From the NCBI RefSeq assembly GCF_032854445.1, contig NC_088307.1, positions 26,426,046-26,490,045 on the forward strand: a DNA stretch of 64,000 nt, written 5' to 3'. The number at the start of each line of letters is the position of its first letter. Position 1 is the first letter of the stretch. A model generated the notes under the pieces. It saw nothing but the letters and a program-made list of their open reading frames with translations, was not told where the DNA came from and made no database searches. The stretch comes from Liolophura sinensis (taxonomy: Eukaryota > Mollusca > Polyplacophora > Chitonida > Chitonidae). This document shows, piece by piece, positions 62,346-64,000 of this stretch. The translations under genes and the position numbers were made by a program.

Positions 62346-62964
62346 ACTAGTTTGCCAGATATATTCCATCTAACGCGTACATGGTATTCAACAACATAGA
62401 TGGCGCTGGTTGCCGAGTGTAACCGTCTATCTTGTAGACAGCCTTTACACAGACCAGCATGTCATGTGTAACATCAAAGATGGCGCCTCTTGTAGTATGA
62501 GATCCTTACATATTAACGGGAACGTCGTAATGGTCCGTTACTTTTGAATCACAATCTGTTCGGTTAAGGTCTATAACGGTCTTCATTTTCGAACTGTATC
62601 TAATACCGCTTAACTTGGGGCTATGGACCATAAAGGCAGCCATGCTCATTACATCTGCATGATTCCTTTATAAACAGTTGCAATCAAAGCGCGACTGAGA
62701 TACCTTGTTTAATTGTTATTTCACCTGGAACTCATTCGTGGACTACGAATTTGAACTTTGATATGGAATTCATGGCTGGAATATCCACTGTCTGCCCGGC
62801 ATCATTGAAAACTGATGACCGCTTCTCTCTTGTGTGTTACTTTATTTCCTATTTGTATAATTTCTTACATACCTTTGTCTTTGGAGCCAGTGTTAAACGT
62901 TGTTTTGGAAATGGATCTTGCAATTATCGACTGGGAATGCCCTTCACGGGCTACGAATGGTATA
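62346..62964. other. Unassigned remainder of the insertion in copy D
   Basis: This stretch is absent from copies A-C and lies between the last RT similarity and the point where copy D resumes (about atgtcggacatgacgcttat). It may be retroelement 3' sequence or a second insertion. It contains gtgttaaacgttgttttgga (62891), a word of the dispersed repeat also seen at 7780 and 43655. Confidence 0.4.
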
Positions 62965-64000
62965 CAAATGTCGGACATGACGCTTATATTTGTTACTTGT
63001 AACTGCTGGGGAAAGGAGCAAAGTCTGGTGGAAGGGAATTCAAGGCCTAAAGCTCACTGAAACAGGATCGGGTTTAGTATTAACAACCCCTCGGCCAAGG
63101 GCCAAATCTGTTGTGATACATAACAGTCGTTTTGACCAGAAGACGTACAAGCCTCACCCACAGTCTACTGCATGATCGGTTGTGTCTACATATCAATGCA
63201 CACCAACAAACTTACAGGGATGCAGTATAGACTCTGATTGGTTAACTAATTGTGCAAAACTTAGTGTTGTCGTACTACGTACACATTTGTGGCATACTCG
63301 CCTTCAGCAAAGAACAATTTACTTCCAGTGTGTTCTGATTGTAACAAGTAGCTTACAGGTTACGACAAGTAACACAAGGATAGCATTTATATAGAAATGT
63401 CTATATTTCCAATCAATGAAATGGTTGTAGAAGTTAAATTATTCTCTTGTTATGTATTATAAATCAATATGCATTGCTAAAATCTATTATTCAGTCAGCG
63501 TCGCTTCTGTGTCCATTTCAGGAGCTGCCCTAAAGCTCGACTCATCGGTGACAATACTGCATTGAAATAGCCAATAAGGGGTGACAATACAGAACTGATT
63601 TTAAATGATGTCACTGGTGTTTAAAACAGTAGTCAAGACTTGTGCCTTGATGACCGTTAGATTTTACAGTGAGCAATGTTAAGAATCTTTTGAGGGCAGA
63701 AAACTAATCAACGAAAAAAGACTAAGACTAATTTTTTTTTAGCAGTAAAGATAGTATGGCATGCTATTACATAGTTAAAGTGTTGTGAAGATTAATTAAC
63801 ACTGACTTAATTCTAGGTAATGTGAGCTTCAGCACATCAAAACAATATCGACAGATGCATTTATACCATTCATACTTCATTACCTGCAAACCCTTCCAGT
63901 TGTTCTCTATCATATGTGTACAGCCAGGCGCTTTATTGATGCCGTTTTTTTCATGAATTGTCTTTTTTCCATGAAATTATTACGAAGTTTCTACGTCATA

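Larger units (their letters stand above)
59050..64000. repeat. Degenerate ~3-kb repeat, copy D, interrupted, runs to window edge
   Basis: Landmarks: ttcttcaatcattttgccag (59081), ggccgtcttttaaagttggc (59202), tttgttatttatgcc (60390), ggtggaagggaattcaaggc (63027), gtcgttttgaccagaagacg (63124), gtgcaaaacttagtgttgtc (63251) and atcaaaacaatatcgacaga (63837). The first blocks (60-bp array side) are absent. About 2.4 kb between ~60520 and ~62965 has no counterpart in other copies and contains the retroelement. Total spacing is correspondingly longer. Confidence 0.8.

Overview
This window looks like nuclear DNA from an invertebrate animal, most likely a mollusc. It is AT-rich, gene-poor and full of short interspersed elements. 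One SINE family begins with a tRNA-like head and ends in a cggcgtaaaac / TTTA-rich tail. The other ends in ccccaagcactcactcactc. Both resemble tRNA-derived SINEs reported from molluscan genomes. I see no operons, bacterial promoters, CRISPR arrays or rRNA. The species call is inference.

Layout. 1-7.5 kb: anonymous sequence with short minisatellites (3.87-4.17, 5.39 and 6.45 kb) and a MITE with TA target duplication (6806-7061). 7528-21217: the dominant structure, a five-copy direct tandem array of a ~2776 bp unit. Each unit carries two SINE pieces and a 28-bp minisatellite, and the first four end in a ~205 bp composite junction segment. 21.2-25.9 kb: SINE-rich flank. It holds a SINE with a 14-bp target-site duplication (22.95-23.22 kb) and the inverted likely source of most of the array junction (24399-24584). 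25.9-30.2 kb: nothing recognised. 30.17-31.30 kb: degenerate ~32-bp minisatellite. 31921-32164: second MITE.

32328-32711 is the only convincing protein gene. It encodes a 127-residue secreted prohormone in one coding exon with a splice acceptor 11 bases before the ATG. The dibasic sites and amidation glycine could release a ~40-residue amidated peptide whose C-terminus resembles the egg-laying hormone / CRF-DH44 superfamily. 33-41 kb: SINEs and foldback MITEs. 41.5-49 kb: a 48-bp minisatellite, an EGF-like remnant, scattered pieces of the repeat family found further right, and one uncertain 174-codon ORF.

49.1-64 kb: four old, diverged copies (A-D) of a ~3 kb unit, each with private changes. 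Copies A, B and C carry different lengths of a 60-bp minisatellite, A has an 18-bp array, and D is interrupted by a Penelope-like retroelement pseudogene (60741-62345). The window is therefore mainly a record of layered duplication, with one neuropeptide-type gene in the middle. All alignments were made by eye, so boundaries of diverged repeats are approximate.
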